Origin: Acidobacteriota bacterium
GTDB taxonomy: Bacteria > Acidobacteriota > Terriglobia > UBA7540
NCBI GenBank assembly: GCA_902812465.1
Contig: CADDZE010000008.1
Location: 1-64,000, forward strand
DNA: 64,000 nt
Direction of reading: 5' to 3'
The position numbers and the translations under genes were made by a program. Below, in pieces: positions 32,563 to 41,418 of the stretch; the stretch's first letter is position 1, and the number at the start of each line of letters is the position of its first letter. The notes beneath the pieces were generated by a model. That model had not been told where the DNA came from. It ran no database searches and was given only the letters and a program-made list of their open reading frames with translations.

Positions 32563-34830
32563 CTATTTCCCTGTCACCACGGCGCAGGAGTTGAAGCGCG
32601 CCGCGCCTCCGAGCAGCGAGCGATAGATTCCCGCATCGCGCAGCACCGATTCGACGTAAATACGCGTTTCGCTAAAGGGGATTGATTCCACAAATTCTGC
32701 CGGCTCTGCAAACGGTCCCTGCTTGAACCAGTCACGCACGCGGAAATCTCCTGCATTATAAGCTGCCAACGCCTCACCTGTATCGCCGTGAAAGGCGCGC
32801 AGGAGAGCGCGCAGGTAACGGCAACCCGCGCGAATGTTATAACCCGGATCTTCCAGCCGGGCCGTCGCTGCTCGGCGTCGGCGTCCGCGCAGGTGAGCGC
32901 TCGCCGTTTCGGGCAGCACCTGCATGAGGCCGCGCGCGCCAGCTGGGGAGCGGGCGCGGGGGTTGAAGGCGGACTCCTGGCGGATCAGCCCCATCACGAG
33001 ATAGGGATCGAGGCCGTTGGCGCGGGCTTGGCGTTGGACCAGGGTCCAGTACTCGCGCGGATAGAGCAGGTCCCAGGCTTCTTGAGGGAGCGCAGCCAAG
33101 GGATAGTCGACGAAATGAGGGAGCAAGCGCCGCGCATCGAGCAAAGCGGCGCTGTGGTTGCCGCGTCGGGCTTCCAAGCGGCAGAGTGCGAAGAGCACCT
33201 CCGGCTCCCCCGGCCGCTCCCTCAAGACGCTGCGCAGGTAACGCGCGGCCAGGTCCTCGAGGCCCAGCCGCTCGAGCGTCCAAAAGGGGGCGAGCAGGGC
33301 CGAGGAACCCGGCCGGCACAGGACGGAGGGTGGCGAAGGCGGGGGCGGGATGCGAGTGGCCAGGGATGTCCCGCCGCTCAGCTCCGCCGGGAGCGCGCGC
33401 AGGCGCGCCGCTGCCTGGAGAGCACAGAAATGGTGCGGAAAGCGATCCTGGAGCAGCCGATAATACGTGACTGCTTCCGCGCTGGCGTGCCTTCGCTCCG
33501 CGAGGCGGCCCAGCCAGTAGAGGGCTGCCGGAACATGGGGCGACTCGGGGTAGCGCAGGATATGATTCGTCAGCTCACGGACCGCTTCCTCCAGCAGCGA
33601 ACTCTGGGCGGTCGCAGAAGGCAGGCTGAGGCTGGCACGCGTGGCCGCCAGATAGCTGGCCCAAGCGGCCCGCCAGTCTGCTTCCGCGGCCTCTTGGGCG
33701 CGCGGAAAACCGTCGGCCAGGGAGCGGTAGTAGCGTCCGGCAGCGATCCAGTCATCCTGGCGAAGGAGGAAGTTGCCGGCCGTGAAGAGGGCTGCCGCAT
33801 AAGCGGGCGAGCGGGGATAACGCTGGGCGAGCTCGTCCACAGCCTCGAAAAGGGCACGCTGGTTGTTCAGTTCGGACTCCGCTTCCACCAGCACACTGAG
33901 CCGTTCGGCATCGGCTGCTGGGTTTTCGGGCAGGCCCTGCTGCAGAACACGCACCGCCTCGGAAGCACGCTTCAACCGCACCAGGCATCGCGCCCGGCGC
34001 ACTTGCCAGGCGGCCGCTTGCGGGTGAGAGGGACTTGCCGCCAGCATCACTTCGTACTGCGCCGCGGCATCCTGGTAGCGCCCCGCCTGAAAGAGGATGC
34101 GCGCGCGGTCCTCCTGCATCTGCCAGGACGCAGCCGGCAGGCGGGATCCCAGGATCGCCTGCAGGGCGCGCAGGCGCCGGCCTGCTTCTTGTGCTTCCAG
34201 CGAGAGCGGGAATTCGAAGTAAAGCTCCTGGTCGAGTCTGGCTTCGAGCTCCCATTTTTCCTGTTTCTCGTAACCCTGGGCGAGCAGCAGGAGCAACGGG
34301 GCACGGTGATGGAGCTCCGGCCAGGCAGCCAGCAGGTCCACGGCGGCCTGCGGCTGGCCAGTCTCCAACAGGGCGCGCGCATTCAACTCCACCGCCTGTG
34401 ACCGCAGGGTACTTGACGGGTAGAGTCGCGTGAATTCGGCGAGCACTTTGACCGCCTGGCCGGGCTGACCGGCCTTTTCAGCAGCATCAGCTGCGTAATA
34501 GGCAGCAAAGTCGGCAAGAGAAAACCCCGTAGCCCTGGCCTGGTCGAGATCGGTTGCGGCCGCCGCGTAGCGCTGTGCCTCATACTCCCGGTATCCAAGA
34601 AGGAAATAGGCTTCGCCCCGAGTCTCGGGCTCGCGAACCCGCTGGGCGTAACGACGTAAGGACGGCCACGAGGCGGGATGCGCGGATCGGGCCACCAGAC
34701 GTCCCAGTTCGGAGTCGAGTCGCGGAGAAGGCGAGGATTCCGCGCCGCCACTGGTCAGCGTCCAGGCCAGAAGGCATAGGAGCGTCAAGCGGGCCACCCC
34801 AATTTGGCAAACGCGGTGTACCTTGCGCAT
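32563..34830 (-). CDS. Soluble lytic murein transglycosylase with TPR superhelix
   Basis: A 755-residue periplasmic enzyme. A signal peptide (ARLTLLCLLAWTLTSGGAES) leads to a long alpha-helical, TPR-like region (residues about 40-590), then a C-terminal SLT domain: GLIRQESAFNPRARSPAGARG with catalytic Glu619, LMQVLPETA, and ALAAYNAGDFRVRDW. It cleaves peptidoglycan to 1,6-anhydromuropeptides. ATG 34830 with AGAAGAG upstream and a TACAAT -10 at 34849-34854 supports this start, not a Met 69 codons earlier. First gene of the LPS run. Confidence 0.9.
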   Translation of the reverse strand: MRKVHRVCQIGVARLTLLCLLAWTLTSGGAESSPSPRLDSELGRLVARSAHPASWPSLRRYAQRVREPETRGEAYFLLGYREYEAQRYAAAATDLDQARATGFSLADFAAYYAADAAEKAGQPGQAVKVLAEFTRLYPSSTLRSQAVELNARALLETGQPQAAVDLLAAWPELHHRAPLLLLLAQGYEKQEKWELEARLDQELYFEFPLSLEAQEAGRRLRALQAILGSRLPAASWQMQEDRARILFQAGRYQDAAAQYEVMLAASPSHPQAAAWQVRRARCLVRLKRASEAVRVLQQGLPENPAADAERLSVLVEAESELNNQRALFEAVDELAQRYPRSPAYAAALFTAGNFLLRQDDWIAAGRYYRSLADGFPRAQEAAEADWRAAWASYLAATRASLSLPSATAQSSLLEEAVRELTNHILRYPESPHVPAALYWLGRLAERRHASAEAVTYYRLLQDRFPHHFCALQAAARLRALPAELSGGTSLATRIPPPPSPPSVLCRPGSSALLAPFWTLERLGLEDLAARYLRSVLRERPGEPEVLFALCRLEARRGNHSAALLDARRLLPHFVDYPLAALPQEAWDLLYPREYWTLVQRQARANGLDPYLVMGLIRQESAFNPRARSPAGARGLMQVLPETASAHLRGRRRRAATARLEDPGYNIRAGCRYLRALLRAFHGDTGEALAAYNAGDFRVRDWFKQGPFAEPAEFVESIPFSETRIYVESVLRDAGIYRSLLGGAARFNSCAVVTGK

Positions 34831-34965
34831 TTTTTCTCTTCTGTATCGATTGTAAACCGCCTTCTGGCCTCCCCTGCGCTCTCCCGGCCGGTCATCCCGA
34901 AAAGCGTTAGCAGGCGTTTTCAGGCCTCGCCGGCGCCGGTTGGTACCCAGAGACAGGGTGGGGCG

Positions 34966-34998
34966 ACAACACGCTTTCCTAGCGTTGTTACACGCTTT
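34966..34998. promoter_or_regulatory. Operator-like repeat cluster between divergent slt and VWFA genes
   Basis: ACACGCTTT occurs at 34969-34977 and again at 34990-34998, exactly 21 bp apart (two helical turns), with ACAACACGCT and AGCGTTGT forming an overlapping imperfect inverted repeat. The rest of the 323-bp intergenic region (34831-35153) has no gene. A binding site for a regulator is inferred from geometry only. Confidence 0.35.
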
Positions 34999-35153
34999 GG
35001 CGGGCCATTCCTGCGGGCTGGCGGAAGACACTCCCACGCCACTCTCGACTCTTGGCGCCGCGGCGGCGAGCCTGTATGAGAAGCCGACAGCTTATACAGA
35101 GCATACAAAAGTTGCTTTCAGCCATCTAATCAGCTGAGGGAGCGTGCACGACG

Positions 35154-36089
35154 ATGCGCAAGACCTTGAATCTGGCAGGTGCGGTACTCGGAGTGGTGGC
35201 GCTGTGTCTTACGTCGGGATGGCTCCAAGCAGGTGATTCAGCAAGCGTGCCGGTCACGGTAACCGTCTCGGTGCACAGCGAGCGAGGAGCGAGTGTGGCG
35301 CTGGCGCGCGAGGACGTGCTGGTCTACCAGCAAGGCTCACGGCGTCCGGTGCTAAGCTGGCGACCCGCTGCTTCCGTGCCGCTCGACTTAGCCATCATGG
35401 TGGACGACTCGCTTGAAAGCCAGTTCGGGCTGCAACTGGACGACCTGAGAAATTTCATCCGCGCCTTGCCCAGCTCAACCCGAGTGGCGATCGTCTACGC
35501 CCAGCACGGCCATGCGACCATCGCGCAGCCATTCACGCCTGACCACGAGCAGGCGGCGAAGGCACTCCGCCTTCCCCAGGGCCGAGTGGAAGCGGGATCG
35601 AGCATCTATTTGGCCGTGGCGGATCTCTTGAAACACTGGCCCGAGGATAGCCACCATCGCCGCTCCGTGCTTCTTATTAGCGATGGTCTGGACCTCTATC
35701 GCGGTCTGGCGGACTCCACGCCGGGAATCAATCCCGATCTGCAACAAGCTATCGAGGCTGCCCAGCGGGCCAGGGTAACAATGTACACGTTGTTTACGAA
35801 TTCGGCGGGACGCGCGGACCGCAACGCTTATTTGAGCGCCAACGGCCAAGGCAGCCTGGAGATGCTGGCGACCGCCACCGGCGGCGAGGCCTTCTTCCAG
35901 GGCACGGAAACCCCGCTGGCCTTTCAGCCATTCCTCAACCGGCTTCGGAACGAACTGGACGGGCAGTACGTCCTGACCTTCGCCGCACAAACCGGCAAGC
36001 AGCCTGGCTATCAGCCGGTGCGCATCACCACGGAACAGCCCGGTGTTAAGCTGATCGGACCGGAGCAGGTTTACGTGCCCGGCTCCTAA
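35154..36089 (+). CDS. VWFA-related secreted protein of the acidobacterial type
   Basis: A 311-residue product with signal peptide (LNLAGAVLGVVALCLTSGWLQAG). VPVTVTVSVHSERGASVALAREDVLVYQQG, then PLDLAIMVDDSLESQFGLQLDDLRNFI and SVLLISDGLDLYRGL form the VWA fold that recurs in acidobacterial secreted proteins. The metal site DxSxS is DDSLE here, so metal binding is uncertain. GAGGGAG lies about 11 bases before the ATG. Role unknown; adhesion or protein binding is the usual VWA function. Confidence 0.85.
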   Translation: MRKTLNLAGAVLGVVALCLTSGWLQAGDSASVPVTVTVSVHSERGASVALAREDVLVYQQGSRRPVLSWRPAASVPLDLAIMVDDSLESQFGLQLDDLRNFIRALPSSTRVAIVYAQHGHATIAQPFTPDHEQAAKALRLPQGRVEAGSSIYLAVADLLKHWPEDSHHRRSVLLISDGLDLYRGLADSTPGINPDLQQAIEAAQRARVTMYTLFTNSAGRADRNAYLSANGQGSLEMLATATGGEAFFQGTETPLAFQPFLNRLRNELDGQYVLTFAAQTGKQPGYQPVRITTEQPGVKLIGPEQVYVPGS

Positions 36090-36104
36090 TTGGATTTCAA
36101 CCCG

Positions 36105-36203
36105 CCTGAGTCCCTGAGCCTCAAACGATGCAACCGCCAGGAGCTTGGCTGGCGTGGCTTCGGCGGCCTCTTGCCGGCCCGGGCTGGCCCCTCAGGGCTC
36201 AGG
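36105..36203. repeat. Inverted repeat between convergent VWFA and TonB receptor genes
   Basis: CCTGAGTCCCTGAG (36105-36118) pairs with CTCAGGGCTCAGG (36191-36203) except for one extra T, with further small stems (GCCAG/CTGGC) between. Lying between two converging genes it could mark the 3' ends of both transcripts. Confidence 0.35.
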
Positions 36204-36280
36204 AAGCACCATCAGCCTGAAGGAGTAGAAGGACCAGGGGCAGACTGAAACCCGCCCCCGGTCAGCGCTCGCGCCTAAGA

Positions 36281-39200
36281 TCAGAAGAACAGCCGCAGCC
36301 CCAGCTCGATCACCCGCCCGTACTGATTGTTATTGACATTGTATTGCCCGGTCAGGGTGCCGAAGTCAGCGGGGTCCTGCAGATTCATGCTCGGATCCGA
36401 GTACATCATGTGGTTGAACGCGTTCAGGAACTGGGCGTAGAAAGTGGTTCCCACGTGCTCGCTGATGCGCGTCTGCTTGGCCAGGGTGAAATCGAGATTC
36501 CAGCGCGCCTGGCCGTGATACGGACCCAGAGGATAGGCACGGGTATCGAGGCCGAGCAGCGCGGGGCGGTAACTGTTGAAGACGGCTGTGGGATTGGCGA
36601 ACAGGTTGCCACCGGTACCCCCACCCCCGGGACACGAGGGGTCATTATTGACGCCCACGTTGCAGTCCGTGTGGACGGCGAGGTGGACCGAGTGGCCGAA
36701 CGCCGAGGTGTCCTTCAAAGGTACGGCGCCCGCACACCAACCGATATTGCCCTCACCGAACTCCTGGCACGAGCCGGTGTAGGTTTCGATGGGCAGTCCC
36801 GTTCCGAAGGTGAAGATTGGGGCGAATGACCATCCACCGATGATCCGGTCCAGAACGCCGTTGCTGGTCGAGAAGTGCTTGCCCCGCCCGAACGGCAATT
36901 CATAGTTCGCAACGATGTTGCTCACCCAAGTGCGGTCCCAGGGGGCAGGCGCGTAATCATAGCGCAGATTGAAGTTGTTGTTGGGAGCCGCCTCGACGTA
37001 CTCCTGGTTGATGCCAATGGTGTTCAAGGTATGGGAGTAGGTGAGGTTGCCCAGCAGGGTCAGCCCGTGTCCAGCCCGCTTCTGTAAAGAAACGATAGCC
37101 GCCTGGTAATTAGAGAAGCCGGTGGTCGTGCCGGCATTCAAGGCAGCATATCCCTGAAGGGTCTCGGGGAGAATGGAGCAGAAATTGCAGCCGGAGAAAT
37201 TCCAACTCCCGTCGATGTCGGCAAAGACCGAGTAAGGCGCTTCAAGGGTAATGTTTGAGGTCCCGGCTGACCCTTCGGCGGACTGAACGGCCGCGGTGCA
37301 ACTGGTAAAGCCCTGGCAGTATGGGCTGCCGGCCAAAGCCGTCTCGAAGAAGGGCTGGGGAGAGGCCGCCTTGCCGGCATGATCAGCCTGCCAGAGATTG
37401 TAGAAGGCCTGGGCATACGATTGCCCGCCCAAAGTCAGCATATAAGGCACGTTATTGATATCGGTACCGAGATAGAGGTGCTTGGCCCAACGTCCCACAT
37501 AGCCCACTTCCAGGATCATCTGCCCGGGAAGCTCCCGCTGGATGCTGAAGTCTACCTGATCGTCGCTGCCTGGGCGGTACTTGTTGTCAAGCGAGAAGAG
37601 GACGCTGGCGGCGGGAGAGTTGATGCCGGGCTCTGCCGGGACGGGAAGGGTCGGGCTCACCGCCGGGAACGGAGCCACGTTGCCGTCCACGCCGATGCGG
37701 AAGGCAGTCGTCGGGTCGACCCCTGCCACCCCATTGCACTTACCATTCGTGCCCGCGCCATTGCAGCGCACCGGCTGACCGAAGCCGTAACCGAGCAGTG
37801 GTGTTAGCGCTAAATTCACCGCATTAGCTCGGTCGTAGATGCGCGCGTAGCCGCCTCGAAACACGGTCTTCTTGTTTCCGAAGAGCTTGCCAAGGAAACC
37901 AGAACTGAAGGCGGGATTCCAAGCCAACGAAACACGGGGGCTGAAACCTCCATAGAAAGGATTGAACGGATATTTGGGACTTCCGCCGACGGCCCGGATG
38001 GGCATGAAGCCAACCACAGGATTATAGACTTGGCCTTGCAGCGCGGCCCTTTGGCGGTTGTCCATATACGACTGGAAGTTGAGGGGGTTGGCGGCCGAAT
38101 CGGTTAGGTAGTCCTGAATGCCCTTCAGCTCGAAGGGAGGCATCTGCACGCCCCATTCAAGGCCGTAGTTGAGGGTCAGGTTGGGCTTGATTTTGAAGGA
38201 GTCGGTGAAGTACAGGCTGTAGCTCTTGGTAATCACATGATCTTCCAGATAGGGTGCGCCGGTGAGGTGAAAGTCCGTCCCGCCCCGTACAAACAACTGC
38301 TGGGCTTGCCCGACCACACCTAGCGCCTCGGCATAGAGCGAATTCCAGGAACCCAGCCGGTTTTTGGTGATGCAGTTGGTGGTAAGGGTGTTGGTGCAGA
38401 TCGGCGGCTGGAATTGGTCAGTCATCTTGAGCCCGCTGGTCTTGGCTATCTGGTAGACCAACTGGGTGAGCGAGCCAGTTACGTTGTCGGGCCGGACGTG
38501 ATTATCCCACCAGTGGGTATACTGGCCGCCGATCTGGAAGAAGTGCTTGCCCTTCAGCCAGCTCACGCTGTCGGCAAAGGTCCAGTCGTGCCCGTTCCAG
38601 GTGCGGAAGCGCGCGTCCTGTGTATCGAAGGCCATGGGAGCCAGCGGATCATTCGTCTCGCCGCCCACTTCCAGTCCTCCTGGTATGCCCAGCACCCCCG
38701 TGGGAACCCCGTAGCGAACCCAGTTCCAATCGTTGCGAAGGTAGCTGACGTGAAACTCATTGGTTAGCGTGGGAGTGAGCATCCCAGTCAACCCTGCGAC
38801 CACGTAACGTGGTTGCTGCGGGTTAGAGGAATGGGAAGCGGGCACGCCTTTCGTATCTCCCTTCACCAGGCCCCCGATGTCCACTTGGTTCGTCGAGGGC
38901 TGAACCAGTTTGTAGAACCGGTAGCTGGTGTTGAAACGCCATTTGGCACCAAAGTCATGATCGATTCTCACCACGAAGAAGTTATCGCTGATGGGAAGCT
39001 TCAAGGGAGCGAAAAAGCCGCAGGTGTTGAGGTGATCGCCGCCGTGCGCGCAATCGTTGGGTTGGGGCTCGTAAGTATTCCACAACTGGCGGATAACCGG
39101 GTTCAGTCCGATGCCGCGTGGATCACAGGGAAGGTTACCGGCCGGCCCGCATCCGGTGGTGCCCGACAGGTCATATTGGTCGATGTTACCGCTCGCGTCG

Positions 39201-40249
39201 CGGAACTGCAGGATGCCCTGCCGCAGGAGGTCACTGGGCACGGTTTTCTCAAAGGCAGCATTGGCGTAAGGATACCGCCGGCCCTCGTAGTTGAAGAAGA
39301 AGAAGGTCTTCCCCCCTAAGATTTCTCCGGAAGGCAGCGGGCCACCCAAACTACCGCCAAAACGGTTCTGATGTTCCTTAGTCTTGGGGGCCTGCCGGAT
39401 ATTCAGATTCCAGCTCGCCGCGTTGAGCCAGTCCGCCTGGAAGTAATCGTAGGCCGATCCATGGAAGGTGTTGGTGCCGCGCTTGGTCACCAGCATGACC
39501 TGGCCCCCTGCCGACGTGCTGAAATCCGCAGTCTGATTGTTGGTGGCGACCTTAAATTCCTCGATGCTCTCCACCGGGGTGGGGATTGCCGCCTGCGGGC
39601 CTACGTAACCGCGATTCCCGCTGACGTACCCGTTGTCCCCGGCCAGATCATCCGTCGCATTGCCTCCGTCGAGCGTGAAGGTGTTCTGGTCCGACATTGC
39701 ACCCGCCACTTGGCCGCCGGTGATGTTGCCTTCGGCTCCGCCGAAGGTGGGAGCCGTAGCGGGCTGAAAGATGAGCAACGACGTCGCGTCTCGGTTCTGG
39801 TTGGGAAGCGTCAGCAGGATGTTGCCGCCTACGGTGGTTCCCATAGTCGAGTTCAGCGTCTGCAGTTCAGCCCCGGGAGTCGCCCGCACCTCGACCGTCT
39901 GGGTGGTGGCGCCAACCTCGAGCGTCACATTCAACGTCAGTTGCTGGCCGACGACCACTTGCTGTTGGGGTATGACCGCCTGGCGAAATCCCGTTTTATT
40001 CACCGTGACGTCATAGGTGCCGGGCAAAACGTTGGTGAAGACGTAATGTCCGTCGGCATTGCTCGTTGTCGACATGCTTGTTTTAGTCGCCACATCCGTG
40101 ATGGTGATTTGCGCGCCCGCAATCACGGCACCGCTCTGGTCCGTCACGGTGCCGACAATGGTGCCCGTGGCGCTAGCCTGACCCTTCAAGAACGCAGGCG
40201 CAACGGCGAAGGCCAGTAAAGATACCAGCATCAGCTTCAAGCTACGCAT
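36281..40249 (-). CDS. TonB-dependent receptor with carboxypeptidase-regulatory-like domain
   Basis: A 1322-residue outer membrane protein. Signal peptide LMLVSLLAFAVAPAFLKGQASA; residues about 28-110 are a CarboxypepD_reg-like domain (GTIVGTVTDQSGAVIAGAQ, DGHYVFTNVLPGTYDVTV); then a plug domain (NTFTLDGGNATDD, PVESIEEFKVATNNQTADF) and a large barrel ending in LGLRLFF, aromatic as expected for BAM recognition. This is the Oar-like class expanded in Acidobacteria, probably importing oligosaccharides or peptides. GGGGGAGGGAC precedes the ATG. No dedicated neighbour reveals the ligand. Confidence 0.92.
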   Translation of the reverse strand: MRSLKLMLVSLLAFAVAPAFLKGQASATGTIVGTVTDQSGAVIAGAQITITDVATKTSMSTTSNADGHYVFTNVLPGTYDVTVNKTGFRQAVIPQQQVVVGQQLTLNVTLEVGATTQTVEVRATPGAELQTLNSTMGTTVGGNILLTLPNQNRDATSLLIFQPATAPTFGGAEGNITGGQVAGAMSDQNTFTLDGGNATDDLAGDNGYVSGNRGYVGPQAAIPTPVESIEEFKVATNNQTADFSTSAGGQVMLVTKRGTNTFHGSAYDYFQADWLNAASWNLNIRQAPKTKEHQNRFGGSLGGPLPSGEILGGKTFFFFNYEGRRYPYANAAFEKTVPSDLLRQGILQFRDASGNIDQYDLSGTTGCGPAGNLPCDPRGIGLNPVIRQLWNTYEPQPNDCAHGGDHLNTCGFFAPLKLPISDNFFVVRIDHDFGAKWRFNTSYRFYKLVQPSTNQVDIGGLVKGDTKGVPASHSSNPQQPRYVVAGLTGMLTPTLTNEFHVSYLRNDWNWVRYGVPTGVLGIPGGLEVGGETNDPLAPMAFDTQDARFRTWNGHDWTFADSVSWLKGKHFFQIGGQYTHWWDNHVRPDNVTGSLTQLVYQIAKTSGLKMTDQFQPPICTNTLTTNCITKNRLGSWNSLYAEALGVVGQAQQLFVRGGTDFHLTGAPYLEDHVITKSYSLYFTDSFKIKPNLTLNYGLEWGVQMPPFELKGIQDYLTDSAANPLNFQSYMDNRQRAALQGQVYNPVVGFMPIRAVGGSPKYPFNPFYGGFSPRVSLAWNPAFSSGFLGKLFGNKKTVFRGGYARIYDRANAVNLALTPLLGYGFGQPVRCNGAGTNGKCNGVAGVDPTTAFRIGVDGNVAPFPAVSPTLPVPAEPGINSPAASVLFSLDNKYRPGSDDQVDFSIQRELPGQMILEVGYVGRWAKHLYLGTDINNVPYMLTLGGQSYAQAFYNLWQADHAGKAASPQPFFETALAGSPYCQGFTSCTAAVQSAEGSAGTSNITLEAPYSVFADIDGSWNFSGCNFCSILPETLQGYAALNAGTTTGFSNYQAAIVSLQKRAGHGLTLLGNLTYSHTLNTIGINQEYVEAAPNNNFNLRYDYAPAPWDRTWVSNIVANYELPFGRGKHFSTSNGVLDRIIGGWSFAPIFTFGTGLPIETYTGSCQEFGEGNIGWCAGAVPLKDTSAFGHSVHLAVHTDCNVGVNNDPSCPGGGGTGGNLFANPTAVFNSYRPALLGLDTRAYPLGPYHGQARWNLDFTLAKQTRISEHVGTTFYAQFLNAFNHMMYSDPSMNLQDPADFGTLTGQYNVNNNQYGRVIELGLRLFF

Positions 40250-40713
40250 AGTCCCTCCCCCGGCAATTTTGAAGATGGGTTTAAAACAGCAGGTGCGAGG
40301 CTAAGAACGAACTTTGCGGAGATACGCAGGTTCCTTGGCAGAAAGGGCGGACAGAAAGCGAGGGTACAGCATGCTTCTTCAGGCTCGGATGCCAAGGCTG
40401 GTCATCCTCCGGCAATGACCAGACAATCAGCCAGCGGTAGGTAACGGCCGGTAGCGGGATCCACTCGGCAAAGCACCCCAGCAAGCCACGAACCGTATCG
40501 GGAGCCGACTGTCCCAGAACGCGGTCTTTACCCTTAGCTTCGACGTACGTAAATAACTAATGATACCAACACCCTGTACGCCGCCAACCTGCGCCTCCTA
40601 TACCACCCGCTTCCTTGCATGTCAAGAAAAAATTTCTTTGCCGGCTGATTAAAATATAGCCCCATTCCCTGTCCCTTTCACGAGGACTGACCAATCGCAT
40701 CCGGAAACGGCCT
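40250..40713. other. Intergenic region with long leader of the TonB receptor
   Basis: No gene is supported here. On the minus strand the 340 bases between the promoter at 40597-40625 and the receptor start would be an untranslated leader. Further upstream are AT-rich stretches, including AAGAAATTTTTTCTT near 40624-40640, a small perfect inverted repeat close to the promoter. Confidence 0.5.
40597..40625 (-). promoter_or_regulatory. Sigma-70-type promoter for the first TonB receptor
   Basis: On the minus strand: TTGACA (40625-40620, perfect consensus), 17-bp spacer, TATAGG (40602-40597). Start near 40590, giving a leader of about 340 bases. Confidence 0.6.
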
Positions 40714-41418
40714 CTAGCCCTGCCTCGGAAACAAGAAGTAACCCGGGCCCACACGCATGTTACGGATGAGGGACGGCGGCGACACCGCAGCGATCAGCAG
40801 GCCGCCCACGGTTTGAACCAGCGCGAGAGGCCAGATATTGGGCTGGCGGGCGTAGACCTCAGCGAAGGCGTAGCCAGCGACCAAGGTAGCGATCATCAGA
40901 ATGGGGTTGGGGATATGCGCGCCGCCGAACATGACTCCTACCAGTAGGGAGCTGAGGTGCTGGCTGCGAATCAACCTCTGCAGGCGGCGATGGAAATAGC
41001 ATTGGGTGAGGTACTGCTGGGCGAAGCACCAGGAGCCGTACCCGGCGAAGTAGGTGAACGCGTGATGTCCCGGCCACATGAGGCTCAGGGCGTGGTGGGC
41101 GAACCCGTAGAGAAGCAGCGGGAGGAAGATGGCCGATGCGAGGGGCAAAATGATCGCGGCGCCTCCTCGCAGCCCCTCTCGCCCCAATCCAAGGTCACGC
41201 AGCCGGTCACCATGCAGCACCTGGCTTCCCAAGACGGCGGCCAGCAGCACCCTCCAGGCACGGGGATGGCTATATTGCCAGACCCAAATGTACAGTAGAA
41301 TGCCCGCGTAGATGGCCAACACTTCGATGGCAGTTGCGCACCTGGCCCAACCGGCACGGCTGGTGCGGGAAGAGGCGTAGCTTGCGAGGTGTTTTCCCAC
41401 CGAGGTTAACGTGCCCAT
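40714..41418 (-). CDS. CPBP (CAAX protease-like) membrane protein with altered active-site motifs
   Basis: A 234-residue protein with about six hydrophobic segments. FGGAH is motif 2 (FxxxH) of the CPBP family, but where motif 1 should read EExxxR it has QQYLTQ (in FAQQYLTQCYFHRRL), and the last motif's His/Asn is replaced (LALVQTVGG). Proteolysis by the known glutamate mechanism is therefore unlikely. The ATG at 41418 is preceded by AAGG and a TACAAT -10 at 41434-41439; an ATG at 41436 or a GTG at 41400 are alternatives. Divergent from the phosphodiesterase gene, whose ATG shares the same CCATGG. Confidence 0.65.
   Translation of the reverse strand: MGTLTSVGKHLASYASSRTSRAGWARCATAIEVLAIYAGILLYIWVWQYSHPRAWRVLLAAVLGSQVLHGDRLRDLGLGREGLRGGAAIILPLASAIFLPLLLYGFAHHALSLMWPGHHAFTYFAGYGSWCFAQQYLTQCYFHRRLQRLIRSQHLSSLLVGVMFGGAHIPNPILMIATLVAGYAFAEVYARQPNIWPLALVQTVGGLLIAAVSPPSLIRNMRVGPGYFLFPRQG

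Noticed and set aside
32788-34401. Long antisense frame across the slt gene
   Set aside because: It is a GC-rich shadow of the transglycosylase, has no recognisable domain and would need the opposite strand of a clearly coding gene.
40281-40484. 67-codon frame in the leader of the first TonB receptor
   Set aside because: No ribosome binding site, no domain and a random-looking composition.
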